A stretch of DNA of 64,000 bases from Pseudonocardia oceani. GTDB lineage: Bacteria > Actinomycetota > Actinomycetes > Mycobacteriales > Pseudonocardiaceae. The notes under the pieces are model-generated. The model was not told where the DNA came from. It was given only the letters and a program-made list of their open reading frames with translations, and searched no databases. Location of the stretch: positions 3,720,001 through 3,784,000 of the forward strand of contig NZ_JADQDF010000001.1 in the NCBI RefSeq assembly GCF_019263585.2, in the 5' to 3' direction. Below are positions 7,530 through 17,095 of the stretch, in pieces. The stretch's first letter is position 1. The number at the start of each line of letters is the position of its first letter. The translations under genes were made by a program, and so were the position numbers.

Positions 7530-8900
7530 ATGCGTTTCGTCGAGCACGTGTCCGAGCTGGTCGGGAACACCCCCCTGGTCAGGCTGGGGTCCGTCGCGGA
7601 GGGCATCGCTCCGCCGGTGCTGGCCAAGGTGGAGTACTTCAACCCCGGTGGCAGCGTGAAGGACCGCATCGCGCTGCGGATGGTCGAGGCGGCCGAGGCG
7701 TCCGGCGAGCTGCGCCCCGGCGGCACGATCGTCGAGCCGACGTCGGGCAACACCGGCGTCGGCCTCGCCATGATCGCGCAGCGCCGCGGCTACGAGTGCG
7801 TCTTCGTCTGCCCGGACAAGGTGAGCGAGGACAAGCGCAACGTCCTGCGCGCGTACGGGGCGCGGGTCGTCGTCTGCCCGACGGCCGTCGAGCCCAGCCA
7901 CCCGGAGTCCTACTACAACGTCTCCGACCGCCTCACCCGCGAGATCGAGGGCGCCTGGAAGCCCAACCAGTACGCCAACGAGAACAACCCCGAGTCGCAC
8001 TACCTGGGCACCGGCCCGGAGCTCTGGGAGCAGACCGAGGGGCGGATCACGCACTTCGTCGCGGGCATCGGCACCGGCGGCACGATCAGCGGCACCGGGC
8101 GCTACCTCAAGGAGGTGTCCGACGGCCGGGTGCAGATCATCGGCGCCGACCCCGAGGGCTCGGTGTACTCCGGCGGCAACGGCCGGCCCTACCTCGTGGA
8201 GGGCGTCGGCGAGGACTTCTGGCCGACCACCTACGACAAGGACATCTGCGACCGGATCGTCGCGGTCTCCGACGGCGACTCCTTCGACATGACCCGGCGC
8301 CTGGCCCGCGAGGAGGCGCTGCTGGTCGGCGGCTCGTGCGGGATGGCGACGGTCGCGGCGCTGCAGGTCGCGCGCGAGCTGCCCGAGGACGCGGTGGTCG
8401 TCGTCCTGCTGCCCGACGGCGGCCGCGGCTACCTGGGCAAGGTCTTCAACGACGCGTGGATGTCGGGCTACGGCTTCCTGCCGCCCGCGCAGGGCTCCAC
8501 GGTCGGCGACGTGCTGCGCCGCAAGGACGGCTCGCTGCCCGACCTGGTGCACGCGCACCCGAACGAGACGGTCGCCGACGCGGTGCACTACCTGCGGGAG
8601 TTCCACGTCTCGCAGATGCCGGTCGTGCGGGCCGAGCCGCCGGTGATGGCCGCGGAGGTGGCGGGCGCGGTCGTCGAGCGCGACCTGCTCGACGCCCTGT
8701 TCACCGGCCGCGCGCAGCTGTCGGACCGCCTGGAGAACCACATGTCGCCGGCCCTGCCGACGATCGGCGCGGGCGAGGCGCTGGAGACCGCGATGGGCGC
8801 GTTCTCCACGGCCGACGCCGCGCTCGTGCTGGTCGACGGCAAGCCGGCAGGGGTCGTCACGCGCTCCGACGTGCTCGCGTTCCTGGGATCCGGGAGCTGA
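7530..8900 (+). CDS. cbs: cystathionine beta-synthase
   Basis: 456 aa from ATG at 7530. The PLP fold-type II domain (about 1-320) has the Schiff-base lysine in NPGGSVKDRIA, the TSGNTG phosphate loop and the GTGGTISGTGRYLK glycine loop. A pair of C-terminal CBS regulatory domains (about 335-456: FHVSQMPVV, GVVTRSDVLAFL) separates it from plain cysteine synthase. It makes cystathionine from serine (or O-acetylserine) and homocysteine in reverse transsulfuration. metB follows 44 bp downstream, the same pairing as Rv1077/Rv1079, so the two genes cover interconversion of cysteine and homocysteine. Confidence 0.93.
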   Translation: MRFVEHVSELVGNTPLVRLGSVAEGIAPPVLAKVEYFNPGGSVKDRIALRMVEAAEASGELRPGGTIVEPTSGNTGVGLAMIAQRRGYECVFVCPDKVSEDKRNVLRAYGARVVVCPTAVEPSHPESYYNVSDRLTREIEGAWKPNQYANENNPESHYLGTGPELWEQTEGRITHFVAGIGTGGTISGTGRYLKEVSDGRVQIIGADPEGSVYSGGNGRPYLVEGVGEDFWPTTYDKDICDRIVAVSDGDSFDMTRRLAREEALLVGGSCGMATVAALQVARELPEDAVVVVLLPDGGRGYLGKVFNDAWMSGYGFLPPAQGSTVGDVLRRKDGSLPDLVHAHPNETVADAVHYLREFHVSQMPVVRAEPPVMAAEVAGAVVERDLLDALFTGRAQLSDRLENHMSPALPTIGAGEALETAMGAFSTADAALVLVDGKPAGVVTRSDVLAFLGSGS

Positions 8901-8932
8901 CCACCGGCCGCGGGGGTCACTGCTCCGGCGCG

Positions 8933-8938
8933 TAGCGT
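8933..8938 (+). promoter_or_regulatory. -10 box of a leaderless metB promoter
   Basis: TAGCGT ends 6 nt before the ATG of metB, with no Shine-Dalgarno sequence. It suggests metB has its own leaderless transcript besides readthrough from cbs. Confidence 0.5.
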
Positions 8939-8944
8939 GGCGCC

Positions 8945-10090
8945 ATGCCCGGCTTCTCCACGAACGCCATCCACGCGGGCCAGGCGCCCGACCCCACGAC
9001 CGGTGCGGTGATCACGCCGATCCACCCGTCCTCGACGTTCGCCCAGGACGGCGTCGGCGGGTTGCGCGCGGGCGGGTACGAGTACTCGCGCTCGGCCAAC
9101 CCGACCCGCACCGCGCTCCAGGAGTGCCTCGCGGCGCTGGAGGGCGGCCGGCACGGCATCGCGTTCGGCTCCGGCATGGGCGCCTCCGACGTGCTGCTGC
9201 GCGTGCTGGTCAAGCCCGGCGACCACCTGGTCATCCCGCACGACGCCTACGGCGGCACGTTCCGCCTGGTCGACAAGGTGCTGTCCGGGTGGGGCGTCGA
9301 GCACACCCCGGTCGACCTGGGCGACGTCGACGCGTTGCGCGCCGCGATGCGCCCGACGACCCGCGCCGTGTGGTGCGAGACGCCGACCAACCCGCTGCTG
9401 GGAATCGCCGACATCGCCGCGCTGGCCGACGTCGCGCGGGGCGCGGGCGCGCGGCTCGTCGTCGACAACACGTTCGCCTCGCCCTACCTGCAGAACCCGC
9501 TCGCCCTGGGCGCCGACGTGGTGCTGCACTCCACCACCAAGTACGTCGGCGGCCACTCCGACGTCGTCGGCGGCGCGCTGGTCACCAGCGACGACGAGCT
9601 CGCCGAGCGCCTGCTGTTCACGCAGAACTCGGTGGGCTCGGTCCCCGGCCCGTTCGACGCCTGGCTGACGCTGCGCGGGGTGAAGACGCTGGCGGTGCGG
9701 ATGGAGCGCCACAGCGACAACGCCGAGCGCATCGCCGACCTGCTCGCCGGCCACCCCGCCGTCTCCGCGGTGCTCTACCCGGGGCTGCCCGGGCACCCGG
9801 GCCACGAGGTCGCGGCCAAGCAGATGCGCCGCTTCGGCGGCATGGTGTCGTTCCGCGTCGCGGGCGGCCGGGAGGCGGCGCTGCGCATGTGCGCGGCCAC
9901 CGAGCTGTTCACCCTGGCCGAGTCGCTCGGCGGAGTGGAGTCGCTCATCGAGCACCCCGGCGCCATGACCCACGCCTCCGTGGCCGGCTCGCTGCTGGAG
10001 GTGCCGGACGACCTGGTGCGGCTCTCGGTCGGCATCGAGGACGTCGACGACCTGGTCGAGGACCTGAGGACGGCGCTCGACGCGGCCTGA
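8945..10090 (+). CDS. metB: cystathionine gamma-synthase / gamma-lyase (trans-sulfuration PLP enzyme)
   Basis: 381 aa, standard Cys/Met metabolism PLP enzyme. The PLP lysine is K199 in HSTTKYVGGHSDVVGG. Other hallmarks are YSRSANPTR, CETPTNPLL, VVDNTFASP and the C-terminal SLGGVESLIEHPGAMTHAS. Actinobacterial MetB enzymes can run synthase or lyase chemistry; sequence alone does not decide. It follows cbs, consistent with a shared role in cysteine-methionine interconversion. Confidence 0.92.
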   Translation: MPGFSTNAIHAGQAPDPTTGAVITPIHPSSTFAQDGVGGLRAGGYEYSRSANPTRTALQECLAALEGGRHGIAFGSGMGASDVLLRVLVKPGDHLVIPHDAYGGTFRLVDKVLSGWGVEHTPVDLGDVDALRAAMRPTTRAVWCETPTNPLLGIADIAALADVARGAGARLVVDNTFASPYLQNPLALGADVVLHSTTKYVGGHSDVVGGALVTSDDELAERLLFTQNSVGSVPGPFDAWLTLRGVKTLAVRMERHSDNAERIADLLAGHPAVSAVLYPGLPGHPGHEVAAKQMRRFGGMVSFRVAGGREAALRMCAATELFTLAESLGGVESLIEHPGAMTHASVAGSLLEVPDDLVRLSVGIEDVDDLVEDLRTALDAA

Positions 10091-10117
10091 GAGCCCGGGA
10101 CGCGGGGTCCGGCGGGC

Positions 10118-10342
10118 TCAGCCCTTGCCGGCGTCCTCGGTGTCGGCGGGGGCGGGTCCGGACGGCTCGGCGACGAGCAGGTCGCCCGCCGCCACGCAGC
10201 CACCGACGAGCTCGTAGCCGCCGTCGGCGCCCTGCGCCAGGTAGCCCGGGTCGTCGCAGCCCGCGTCGCGCACCGTCGCCACCGCGACGGCCGCGAGCGC
10301 CGCCGCGGCCAGCAGCGGAGCGAGCACCCGCATCCGCGTCAT
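10118..10342 (-). CDS. small exported protein of unknown function
   Basis: About 74 aa from ATG at 10342, chosen because GGGGGGAG lies 6 nt upstream. The N-terminus MTRMRVLAPLLAAAALAAVAV is a signal peptide or membrane anchor. The exported part has two cysteines (DAGCDD, VGGCVA) that could form a disulfide and ends in a Pro/Glu/Asp tail. Its stop overlaps a weak inverted repeat (10091-10097 with 10113-10119) shared with metB. No family recognised. It lies 60 bp downstream of a sigma-factor gene on the same strand. Confidence 0.55.
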   Translation of the reverse strand: MTRMRVLAPLLAAAALAAVAVATVRDAGCDDPGYLAQGADGGYELVGGCVAAGDLLVAEPSGPAPADTEDAGKG

Positions 10343-10402
10343 CCGATCTCCCCCCGGGGCGGGGGCCGGCCGGTTCTTCACGGCGGCCCCACGCCCCCGA
10401 GG

Positions 10403-11431
10403 CTACCGGGTGTCCGCGGACCCCGTCGGGCGAGCGGGCGTTCCCGTGCCGGTGAGGCTCGCGGGGAGCCCGAACACCGGGAACAGGCCCAGGTCGAGGA
10501 ACGTGGCGACGTGCGTGACGTCGGCGCCGGTGAACGTGAGCACCTGCAGGCAGAACGGGTGGAACGCGCCGTCCTCGCCGCGCAGGTAGAGCGCGAAGCC
10601 GGGCTGGCCGTTGGCCCCGACCGGCAGCAGCCGGAAATCGCCCGGCCCGCCGGGGCAGCGGACCTCCAGGTGCTGCGCCACGTGGGCGCGGCCGCGGTAC
10701 CAGGACTCGTAGGGCGGCATCTCCCAGGCGACGTCGGCGGCGAGCAGCGCCACGATCCCGGACACGTCCTTCACCTGGAACGCCGTGACGTACCGGTCGA
10801 GCAGGTCCTGCTGTGCGGCCGTGAGCGGCTCCGGGGCGTCGTCGCGGCTGGGGGCGACCTCGTGGATCTGCGCCCGGGCCCGCTGCAGCGCGCTGTTGAC
10901 CGCGGCCACCGACGTGTCGAGCAGCTCCGCGACCTCCGACGCCTTCCACTGCAGCACCTCGCGCAGCAGCAGCACCGCGCGCTGGCGCGCCGGGAGGTGC
11001 TGCAGCGCGGCGACGAACGCGAGCCGCACGCCCGCCCGCGCGTCGACGACGGCCGCCGGGTCGGCACCGGCGTCGGGGCACACGGCCGAGTCGGGCACCG
11101 GCTCCAGCCAGGCGATCTCCGGGTTGTCGCGCAGCGGGTCGTCCGGGTCGGAGCCCGTGCCGTGCAGGCCAGCGGGCATGGGTCGGCGGGTGCGGCCCTC
11201 GAGCGCGGTGAGGCACGTGGTGGTGGCGATCCGGTGCAGCCACGTGCGCAACGACGAGCGGCCCTCGAACCGGTCGTAGGCCCGCCAGGCCCGGACCATG
11301 GTCTCCTGCAGCACGTCCTCGGCGTCGTGCACCGAGCCGAGCATGCGGTAGCAGTGGGCCAGCAGCTCGCGCCGGTAGGGCTGCGCCAGCGCCAGGAAGT
11401 CGTCCTGGGCGGGGCGTTCGATCGTGGTCAC
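10403..11431 (-). CDS. ECF sigma factor with C-terminal SnoaL-like domain (SigX5/SigG type)
   Basis: 342 aa from GTG at 11431; CGGAGGGAG 6 nt upstream makes this start better than the ATG at 11455. Region 2 (YRRELLAHCYRMLGSVHDAE, RAWRAYDRFEGRSSLRTWLH) and region 4 (LQHLPARQRAVLLLREVL, SVAAVNSALQRARAQI) are followed by a SnoaL/NTF2-like domain of about 130 residues (LLDRYVTAFQVKDVSGIVAL). This architecture is the TIGR02960-type sigma group, in which the C-terminal domain modulates activity in place of an anti-sigma factor. Its target promoters cannot be read here. Confidence 0.87.
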   Translation of the reverse strand: MTTIERPAQDDFLALAQPYRRELLAHCYRMLGSVHDAEDVLQETMVRAWRAYDRFEGRSSLRTWLHRIATTTCLTALEGRTRRPMPAGLHGTGSDPDDPLRDNPEIAWLEPVPDSAVCPDAGADPAAVVDARAGVRLAFVAALQHLPARQRAVLLLREVLQWKASEVAELLDTSVAAVNSALQRARAQIHEVAPSRDDAPEPLTAAQQDLLDRYVTAFQVKDVSGIVALLAADVAWEMPPYESWYRGRAHVAQHLEVRCPGGPGDFRLLPVGANGQPGFALYLRGEDGAFHPFCLQVLTFTGADVTHVATFLDLGLFPVFGLPASLTGTGTPARPTGSADTR

Positions 11432-11526
11432 GGCGCTCTCCCTCCGCGTGGGCACCGGGCGGGGCCACCGAGCGTGGACACAGAGTAGGGCCCCGCACCG
11501 ACACTCCCGGGTGCGAGGATGCCGCC

Positions 11527-12777
11527 ATGGCCGCCGTCGAACCCCGTGCCCGGCCGGTGCCCCCCGTCAGCGCGGACGACATCCGCGCCGCCCGGGAGCT
11601 GCTGGCCGGTGTCGTCACCACCACCCCCGTCGCCCGGTCCCGGGCTCTCGCCGAGCGCTGCGGCGGCCCGGTGTGGCTCAAGTGCGAGAACCTGCAGCGC
11701 ACCGGCTCGTTCAAGATCCGCGGCGCGTACACGCGGCTGCGCCGGCTCGACGCGGCGCAGCGGGCGGCCGGGGTCGTCGCCGCGAGCGCGGGCAACCACG
11801 CGCAGGGGGTGGCGCTGGCCGCGCAGCTGCTCGGCATCGAGGCCACGGTGTTCATGCCCGAGGGCGCAGCCATCCCGAAGGTCGGCGCCACGCGCGGGTA
11901 CGGGGCGCGGGTGCACCTGGTGGGGGAGACCATCGACGGATCGATCGCCGCCGCGATCGAGTTCGCCGAGCGCACGGGCGCGGTGTTCGTGCACCCCTTC
12001 GACCACCCCGACATCATCTCCGGCCAGGGCACCGTCGGGCTGGAGATCCTCGAGCAGGTGCCCGACGTCGCCACGGTCCTCGTGTGCACCGGCGGGGGCG
12101 GGCTGCTCGGCGGCGTCGCGGCGGCGGTCAAGGCGGAGCGGCCCGACGTCCGGGTCGTCGGCGTGCAGGCCGAGGGCGCGGCCGCGTGGCCGGGCTCGAT
12201 GGCCGCCGGTGCCCCGACGTCGCTGTCCTCGATGCGCACGATCGCCGACGGCATCGCGGTCGGGCGCCCGGGCGACCTGACGTTCCCGCAGGTCACCGCG
12301 CTCGTCGACGAGATCCTCACCGTCGACGAGGACGCGCTGTCCCGCGCCCTGCTGCTGTGTCTGGAGCGCGCGAAGATGCTGGTCGAGCCCGCCGGCGCGG
12401 CCGGTGTGGCGGCGCTGATGGACCACCCGGGGCGCTTCGAGACGCCCGTGGTGGTGGTGCTGTCGGGCGGCAACGTCGACCCGCTGGTGCTGCTGCACGT
12501 CATCCAGCACGGCATGGCGGCCGCGGGGCGCTACCTGTCGCTGCGGGTGCGCATGGCCGACCGCCCCGGCGCGCTGGCCGGGGTGCTGACGCTGATGGGC
12601 ACGCGCGGGGCCAACGTCCTCGACGTGGCGCACACGCGCATCACCGGCGCGCTGGAGCTGGGCGACGTCGAGGTGGCGCTGACGCTCGAGACGCGGGGCC
12701 CGGAGCACTCCGCGGAGCTGGTGAGCGCGCTCCGCGGCGCCGGACACGTCGTGTTCGACATGCCCGGCGGGCGGTAG
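11527..12777 (+). CDS. ilvA: threonine ammonia-lyase (threonine dehydratase)
   Basis: 416 aa. The PLP lysine is K63 in GSFKIRGAYTRL; the glycine loop appears as CTGGGGLLGGV and ASAGNHAQGVA binds substrate carboxylate. One C-terminal ACT-type domain (from about 335: LSLRVRMADRPGALAGVL) indicates allosteric control. It converts threonine to 2-oxobutyrate and ammonia, the first step to isoleucine. It is divergent from the sigma gene and convergent with greA, only 4 bp from the greA stop. The M. tuberculosis order has no such gene between metB and greA, so this is an insertion into the conserved block. Confidence 0.9.
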   Translation: MAAVEPRARPVPPVSADDIRAARELLAGVVTTTPVARSRALAERCGGPVWLKCENLQRTGSFKIRGAYTRLRRLDAAQRAAGVVAASAGNHAQGVALAAQLLGIEATVFMPEGAAIPKVGATRGYGARVHLVGETIDGSIAAAIEFAERTGAVFVHPFDHPDIISGQGTVGLEILEQVPDVATVLVCTGGGGLLGGVAAAVKAERPDVRVVGVQAEGAAAWPGSMAAGAPTSLSSMRTIADGIAVGRPGDLTFPQVTALVDEILTVDEDALSRALLLCLERAKMLVEPAGAAGVAALMDHPGRFETPVVVVLSGGNVDPLVLLHVIQHGMAAAGRYLSLRVRMADRPGALAGVLTLMGTRGANVLDVAHTRITGALELGDVEVALTLETRGPEHSAELVSALRGAGHVVFDMPGGR

Positions 12778-12781
12778 CGCG

Positions 12782-13276
12782 TCAGGCGCGGAAGGGCTCC
12801 GCGGCCAGCAGGGACACCTTCATGCTGCCGCCGTCGGGCAGGGCGTACTCGCGCGTGTCGCCGACGTGCGCGCCGAGCAGGGCCGCGCCGAGCGGGGAGT
12901 GTGGCGAGATGACCTCGAGGTCACCGCGGCTGCCCTCCTCGCGGGAGCCGAGCAGCACCGTCTCGGTGTCCTCGTCGCCGTCGTAGCGCAGCTTGAGCAC
13001 CATGCCGGGCGCGGCGGTGTCGGAGCTGGTGGGAGCCGTGCCGACCTGGGCCGTGCGCAGCAGCTCCTGGAGCTGGCGGATGCGGGCCTCCTGCTGGCCC
13101 TGCTCCTCGCGGGCGGCGTGGTAGCCGCCGTTCTCCTTCAGGTCGCCCTCCTCGCGGCGGGCGTTGATCTCGGCAGCGATGACGGGGCGGTTGGCGATGA
13201 GCTGGTCCAACTCGGCCTTCAGCCGGTCGTAGGCCTCCTGGGTCAACCAGGTCACCTGGGTGTCCGTCACGGTCAT
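12782..13276 (-). CDS. greA: transcription elongation factor GreA
   Basis: 164 aa from ATG at 13276 with GGAGGA 3 nt upstream. The N-terminal coiled coil ([35 protein letters not shown]) carries the acidic tip residues D and E that stimulate RNA polymerase transcript cleavage. The C-terminal FKBP-like domain ends [20 protein letters not shown]. It rescues backtracked RNA polymerase. A canonical intrinsic terminator lies in its leader 128 nt before the start, suggesting attenuation. It is divergent from mca across 504 bp. Confidence 0.95.
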   Translation of the reverse strand: MTVTDTQVTWLTQEAYDRLKAELDQLIANRPVIAAEINARREEGDLKENGGYHAAREEQGQQEARIRQLQELLRTAQVGTAPTSSDTAAPGMVLKLRYDGDEDTETVLLGSREEGSRGDLEVISPHSPLGAALLGAHVGDTREYALPDGGSMKVSLLAAEPFRA

Positions 13277-13780
13277 CAGTCCTCCAGCCTGTACAGGTCC
13301 ACCACTCCCGCGGACCGTGCGCCCGCGGGCGGGACCGGCCCCATCGCGGGCGTTCCCGAACGCCCGGGGCCCCGGGTGTGACTCCGGGGACCCCTGAGTA
13401 AGGAAAAACACGACCCGCCTGCGGGCCGTGTGCAGTTCACGGTAACACGGTGTCAGCCGCTCGTCGCAGCCTTTCGATGAACGGTCGATCCCTTGGAAAG
13501 GTTCCCGGGCGTACGGTCCTCGCAGGTCAGAGCACCTGCGCGACGCTCGCGGAGCGGCCCGCGGCGTCCGAACGGACGCCGCCCCGCCGCTCGTCGTAGG
13601 CCGCCCGGACCACGGTGAGCGAGCACCGCGGGCGTCTGCGGGAAGGGTATGCCACCCCCGCACGTTGCAGGTGCGGGCGGACTCCGCGGCGGACTGTCGG
13701 GGGGCTCTGCCACGATCCTCCCCACGCGGGCGCCCCGGTGCCCGCACGCCCCTGATCCCGGAAGGACCACGGCCGAACTC
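13277..13780. other. greA-mca divergent region, without a credible protein gene
   Basis: 504 bp. In M. tuberculosis the equivalent position holds Rv1081c, a membrane protein gene on the greA strand; no frame here encodes a comparable protein. The region contains an intrinsic terminator reading toward greA (13404-13430) and a perfect 9-bp hairpin with a GAAC loop at 13561-13582 (GCGGCGTCC / GGACGCCGC). The structured, terminator-ended leftward segment could be a long greA leader or a small RNA. Confidence 0.45.
13404..13430 (-). terminator. intrinsic terminator with U-tract, upstream of greA
   Basis: Read on the reverse strand, CACGGCCCGC pairs with GCGGGTCGTG (one G-U wobble) and is followed at once by TTTTT. 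This is a classical Rho-independent terminator, unusual in this GC-rich window where most hairpins lack a U-tract. It points toward greA and ends 128 nt before its start codon. Confidence 0.75.
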
Positions 13781-14665
13781 ATGTCCCTGCGACTGATGAC
13801 GGTGCACGCCCACCCCGACGACGAGTCGAGCAAGGGCGCCGCCAGCTCCGCCCGTTACGTCTCCGAGGGTCACGAGGTCATGGTCGTGACCTGCACCGGT
13901 GGCGAGCGCGGAAGCATCCTCAACCCCGCGATGGATCGTCCCGACGTCATCGCCGACCTCCCCGGGATCCGGCGCGCCGAGATGGCCCGCGCCGCGGAGA
14001 TCCTCGGCGTGCAGCACCGCTGGCTCGGCTTCGTCGACTCCGGCCTCCCGGAGGGCGACCCGCTGCCCCCGCTGCCCGAGGGCTGCTTCGCGCTGGAGGA
14101 CCTCGAGGTCGCCACCGCCCCGCTGGTGGCGCTGATCCGCGAGTTCCGCCCGCACGTCCTCGTCACCTACGACGAGAACGGCGGCTACCCGCACCCCGAC
14201 CACATCAAGACCCACGAGATCTCGATGGCGGCGTGGGACGCGGCGGGCGACCCGGACCGGTTCCCCGGCACCGGCGAGCCGTGGCAGCCGCTCAAGCTCT
14301 ACTACTCCCACGGGTTCTCCAAGGCCCGCCTGCTCGCGTTCCAGGACGCGATGGAGGCGCGCGGCATGGAGTCGCCGTACAAGGAGTGGCTCGACAACTG
14401 GTCCGACCGGCCCGACCCGGGCCTGCGCGTCACCACCCGGGTGCCCTGCGCCGACTGGTTCCCCCTGCGGGACGAGGCGCTCATCGCCCACGCCACGCAG
14501 ATCGACCCGACGAGCCGCTGGTTCCTGGTGCCGCCCGACATCCAGCGCGAGGTGTGGCCCACCGAGGACTACGAGCTCGTGAAGTCCTCGGTCGACGCGC
14601 CGATCCCGGAGGACGACCTGTTCGCCGGCATCCCCGACGAGGTGGCCGTGCGCCGCGCGGGCTGA
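13781..14665 (+). CDS. mca: mycothiol S-conjugate amidase
   Basis: 294 aa from ATG at 13781. The zinc-binding motif HPDDE is at residues 11-15 ([14 protein letters not shown]), and [11 protein letters not shown] supplies the third ligand. This is the LmbE-like deacetylase fold. The length and the C-terminal wording ([20 protein letters not shown]) favour Mca over its paralogue MshB. Mca hydrolyses mycothiol S-conjugates to mercapturates for export in detoxification. Its position opposite greA matches Rv1080c/Rv1082. Its presence places the organism among mycothiol-making actinobacteria. Confidence 0.93.
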   Translation: MSLRLMTVHAHPDDESSKGAASSARYVSEGHEVMVVTCTGGERGSILNPAMDRPDVIADLPGIRRAEMARAAEILGVQHRWLGFVDSGLPEGDPLPPLPEGCFALEDLEVATAPLVALIREFRPHVLVTYDENGGYPHPDHIKTHEISMAAWDAAGDPDRFPGTGEPWQPLKLYYSHGFSKARLLAFQDAMEARGMESPYKEWLDNWSDRPDPGLRVTTRVPCADWFPLRDEALIAHATQIDPTSRWFLVPPDIQREVWPTEDYELVKSSVDAPIPEDDLFAGIPDEVAVRRAG

Positions 14666-14672
14666 CGCGACG

Positions 14673-14678
14673 TAGAGT
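14673..14678 (+). promoter_or_regulatory. -10 box of a leaderless promoter
   Basis: TAGAGT ends 7 nt before the GTG at 14686. The spacing favours this GTG over the in-frame GTG at 14680. Confidence 0.5.
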
Positions 14679-14685
14679 CGTGCAG

Positions 14686-14973
14686 GTGAGTGACGTGCTG
14701 GTCGACCTGGGTGCGGTGCCGGTGGCGGCCGGCGCGCACGCCGCCGTGGTGCCGACGCAGGGGGGCGCCGAGCCGCCGCCCGGCGAGCCGGAGTTCGGCA
14801 AGGCGTCGCCGGTGGCGCTCGTCGTCATCCTGCTGCTCGGCCTGGCCACGTTCTTCCTCATCCGGTCGATGACCAAGCACCTCAAGAAGGTGCCGGCGTC
14901 GTTCGACCCGGAGCCGGAGGAGAGCGCGGGCGGGTCCTCCTCGGGGGACGCTGCGGAGCCGCGGCAGCCCTGA
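14686..14973 (+). CDS. small membrane protein (Rv1083-like position)
   Basis: 95 aa from GTG at 14686. One transmembrane segment ([19 protein letters not shown], about 43-61) is followed by a basic patch ([11 protein letters not shown]) and a Glu/Ser-rich tail, so the C-terminus probably faces the cytoplasm. It lies between mca and the DUF255 gene, as Rv1083 does in M. tuberculosis. The function is unknown; conserved linkage suggests a role with mca or the thioredoxin-fold protein. Confidence 0.75.
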   Translation: MSDVLVDLGAVPVAAGAHAAVVPTQGGAEPPPGEPEFGKASPVALVVILLLGLATFFLIRSMTKHLKKVPASFDPEPEESAGGSSSGDAAEPRQP

Positions 14974-14986
14974 GAGGCTGGGCGCC

Positions 14987-16999
14987 ATGCCCAACCGGCT
15001 CGCCCGCGCCACCAGCCCGTACCTGCTCCAGCACGCCGACAACCCCATCGACTGGTGGGAGTGGTCCCCGGAGGCGTTCGCCGAGGCCGTCCGCCGCGAC
15101 GTGCCGGTGCTGCTGTCCGTCGGCTACGCGGCCTGCCACTGGTGCCACGTCATGGCCCATGAGTCGTTCGAGGACCCGGCCACCGCGGAGCAGGTCAACG
15201 CCGGCTTCGTGGCGATCAAGGTCGACCGCGAGGAGCGGCCGGACATCGACGCGGTCTACATGGCGGCCACCCAGGCCATGACCGGCCAGGGCGGCTGGCC
15301 GATGACCTGCTTCCTCACCCCGGTCGGCGAGCCGTTCCACTGCGGCACCTACTACCCGCCCACCCCGCGCCAGGGCATGCCCGGCTTCCGTCAGCTCCTC
15401 GGCGCCGTTACGACGGCGTGGACCGACGACGGCGAGCGGGTGCGCACCTCGGCCGGCGAGATCGCCGCGCGGCTCGCGGACGGGGCGGCCGCGTCGCTCC
15501 CGCCCGCGCCCGTCGACACCGACGGGCTCGACACCGCGGCGGCCACGCTCGCCGACTCCTTCGACGAGCGCTCCGGCGGGTTCGGGGGCGCGCCGAAGTT
15601 CCCGCCGTCGATGGCGCTGGAGTTCCTGGTGCGCCACCACGAGCGCACCGGCTCGCCCGCCGCGCTCCGCTACGCCGCGCTCACGGCCGAGCGGATGGCC
15701 CGCGGCGGCCTGTACGACCAGCTCGCGGGCGGGTTCGCGCGCTACAGCGTCGACGCCGGCTGGGTCGTGCCGCACTTCGAGAAGATGCTCTACGACAACG
15801 CCCTGCTGCTGCGCGTCTACGCCCACCTCGCCCGGGTGCCCGGCGCCGACCCGCTGTTCGGGCGGGTCGCGCAGGAGACGGCCGCGTTCCTGCTGTCGGA
15901 CCTGCGCACGCCCGAGGGCGGGTTCGCCGCCGCCCTGGACGCCGACACCGAGGGCGTCGAGGGCCTCACCTACGCCTGGACGCCCGCGCAGCTGCGCGAG
16001 GTGCTCGGCGACGACGACGGCACGTGGGCGGCCGAGCTGCTCACCGTCACCGACAAGGGCACGTTCGAGCACGGCTCGTCGACGCTGCAGCTGCCCGCCG
16101 ACCCCGCCGACCCGCAGCGGTGGTCCCGCGTGCGCTCCGCCCTGCTCGTCGCGCGCCGGGAGCGCCCGCAGCCGGCGCGCGACGACAAGGTCGTCACGGC
16201 GTGGAACGGCATGGCGATCCAGGCGCTGGCCGAGGCCGGTGCAGCGCTGGAGCAGCCGGGGTGGGTCGCGGCGGCGGACGGGGCGGCCGACCTGCTGCTG
16301 TCGCTGCACGTCGTCGACGGCCGGCTGCGCCGCTCGTCGCGCGCGGGAGGGGTGGGCACCGCGGCCGGCGTGCTGGAGGACCACGCGTACCTGGCCGACG
16401 CCCTGCTCTCCCTGCACCAGGCCACGGGCGCGGCGCACCGGCTCGACGCAGCCACCGCGCTGCTCGACCAGACGCTCGAGCACTTCGCCGGCGCGGAGCC
16501 CGGCGCGTTCTTCGACACCGCCGACGACGCCGAGGAGCTGCTGCACCGCCCGCGCGAGCTCACCGACAACGCCTCCCCGTGCGGGAGCTCGGCGCTCGCG
16601 TCCGCCCTGGTCACGGCGTCGGTGCTGGCCGCCGACGGCGGGCGCTTCCGCGACGCCGCGGAGGCCGCGCTGCGCTCGGTCGGCACGTTGGCGACGCAGT
16701 ACCCCCGCTTCGCGGGGCACTGGCTGACCGTCGCCGAGGCCGTGGTGCGCGGTCCGCTGCAGGTGGCCGTCGCGGGTCCGGAGGGTGACCCGGCGCGCGC
16801 CGCCCTGCTCGCCCACGCCCGGCGCACCGCGGCGGGCGGCACCGTCGTCGTGGCGGGGGAGCCGGACGCCCCGGGTGTCCCCCTGCTGGCCGACCGGCCG
16901 CTCGTCGGCGGGGCCGCTGCGGCCTACGTGTGCCGCGGGTTCGTCTGCGACCGCCCGGTGGGCACGGTCGAGGAGCTGGCTGCGCTCCTGCGCGCCTGA
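14987..16999 (+). CDS. thioredoxin-fold DUF255 protein with N-acylglucosamine-epimerase-like barrel (SPATA20/YyaL family)
   Basis: 670 aa from ATG at 14987. The N-terminus [19 protein letters not shown] is the DUF255 hallmark, followed by a CxxC-type motif in [17 protein letters not shown] (about residues 45-61). The long C-terminal part is an alpha/alpha-barrel ([48 protein letters not shown]). Homologues occur from bacteria to human SPATA20; their biochemical activity is not firmly known. It corresponds to Rv1084, directly after mca and the small membrane protein. Confidence 0.93.
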   Translation: MPNRLARATSPYLLQHADNPIDWWEWSPEAFAEAVRRDVPVLLSVGYAACHWCHVMAHESFEDPATAEQVNAGFVAIKVDREERPDIDAVYMAATQAMTGQGGWPMTCFLTPVGEPFHCGTYYPPTPRQGMPGFRQLLGAVTTAWTDDGERVRTSAGEIAARLADGAAASLPPAPVDTDGLDTAAATLADSFDERSGGFGGAPKFPPSMALEFLVRHHERTGSPAALRYAALTAERMARGGLYDQLAGGFARYSVDAGWVVPHFEKMLYDNALLLRVYAHLARVPGADPLFGRVAQETAAFLLSDLRTPEGGFAAALDADTEGVEGLTYAWTPAQLREVLGDDDGTWAAELLTVTDKGTFEHGSSTLQLPADPADPQRWSRVRSALLVARRERPQPARDDKVVTAWNGMAIQALAEAGAALEQPGWVAAADGAADLLLSLHVVDGRLRRSSRAGGVGTAAGVLEDHAYLADALLSLHQATGAAHRLDAATALLDQTLEHFAGAEPGAFFDTADDAEELLHRPRELTDNASPCGSSALASALVTASVLAADGGRFRDAAEAALRSVGTLATQYPRFAGHWLTVAEAVVRGPLQVAVAGPEGDPARAALLAHARRTAAGGTVVVAGEPDAPGVPLLADRPLVGGAAAAYVCRGFVCDRPVGTVEELAALLRA

Positions 17000-17052
17000 T
17001 CCGAGGCGTCACCGGCGTTCGCCCGCGGTGAACGCGCGCACCTTCCGCAGCG

Positions 17053-17082
17053 GTGTAACGTTGTAATCACTGCAAGGCAGTG
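17053..17082 (+). promoter_or_regulatory. palindrome and TGTAA-type elements ahead of the 17096 gene
   Basis: A perfect inverted repeat CACTGC-AAG-GCAGTG occupies 17068-17082, 13 bp before the start codon. It is preceded by GTGTAACGTTGTAA (17053-17066). The palindrome would overlap the transcription start or leader, a good place for autorepression by the DNA-binding-like protein encoded next. Confidence 0.5.
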
Positions 17083-17095
17083 AGTGGAGGAGACC

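Noticed and set aside
10091..10119. Terminator between metB and the small exported-protein gene
   Set aside because: The GAGCCCG/CGGGCTC stem is only 7 bp with a 15-nt loop and includes the stop codon of one gene. It is too weak to call.
9945..12515. 856-codon leftward open frame
   Set aside because: Shadow of metB, the sigma gene and ilvA; the real proteins in this stretch carry intact motifs.
13453..13833. 126-codon leftward frame in the greA-mca gap, as a candidate Rv1081c equivalent
   Set aside because: It lacks membrane segments and overlaps the mca start. Composition does not resemble a coding gene.
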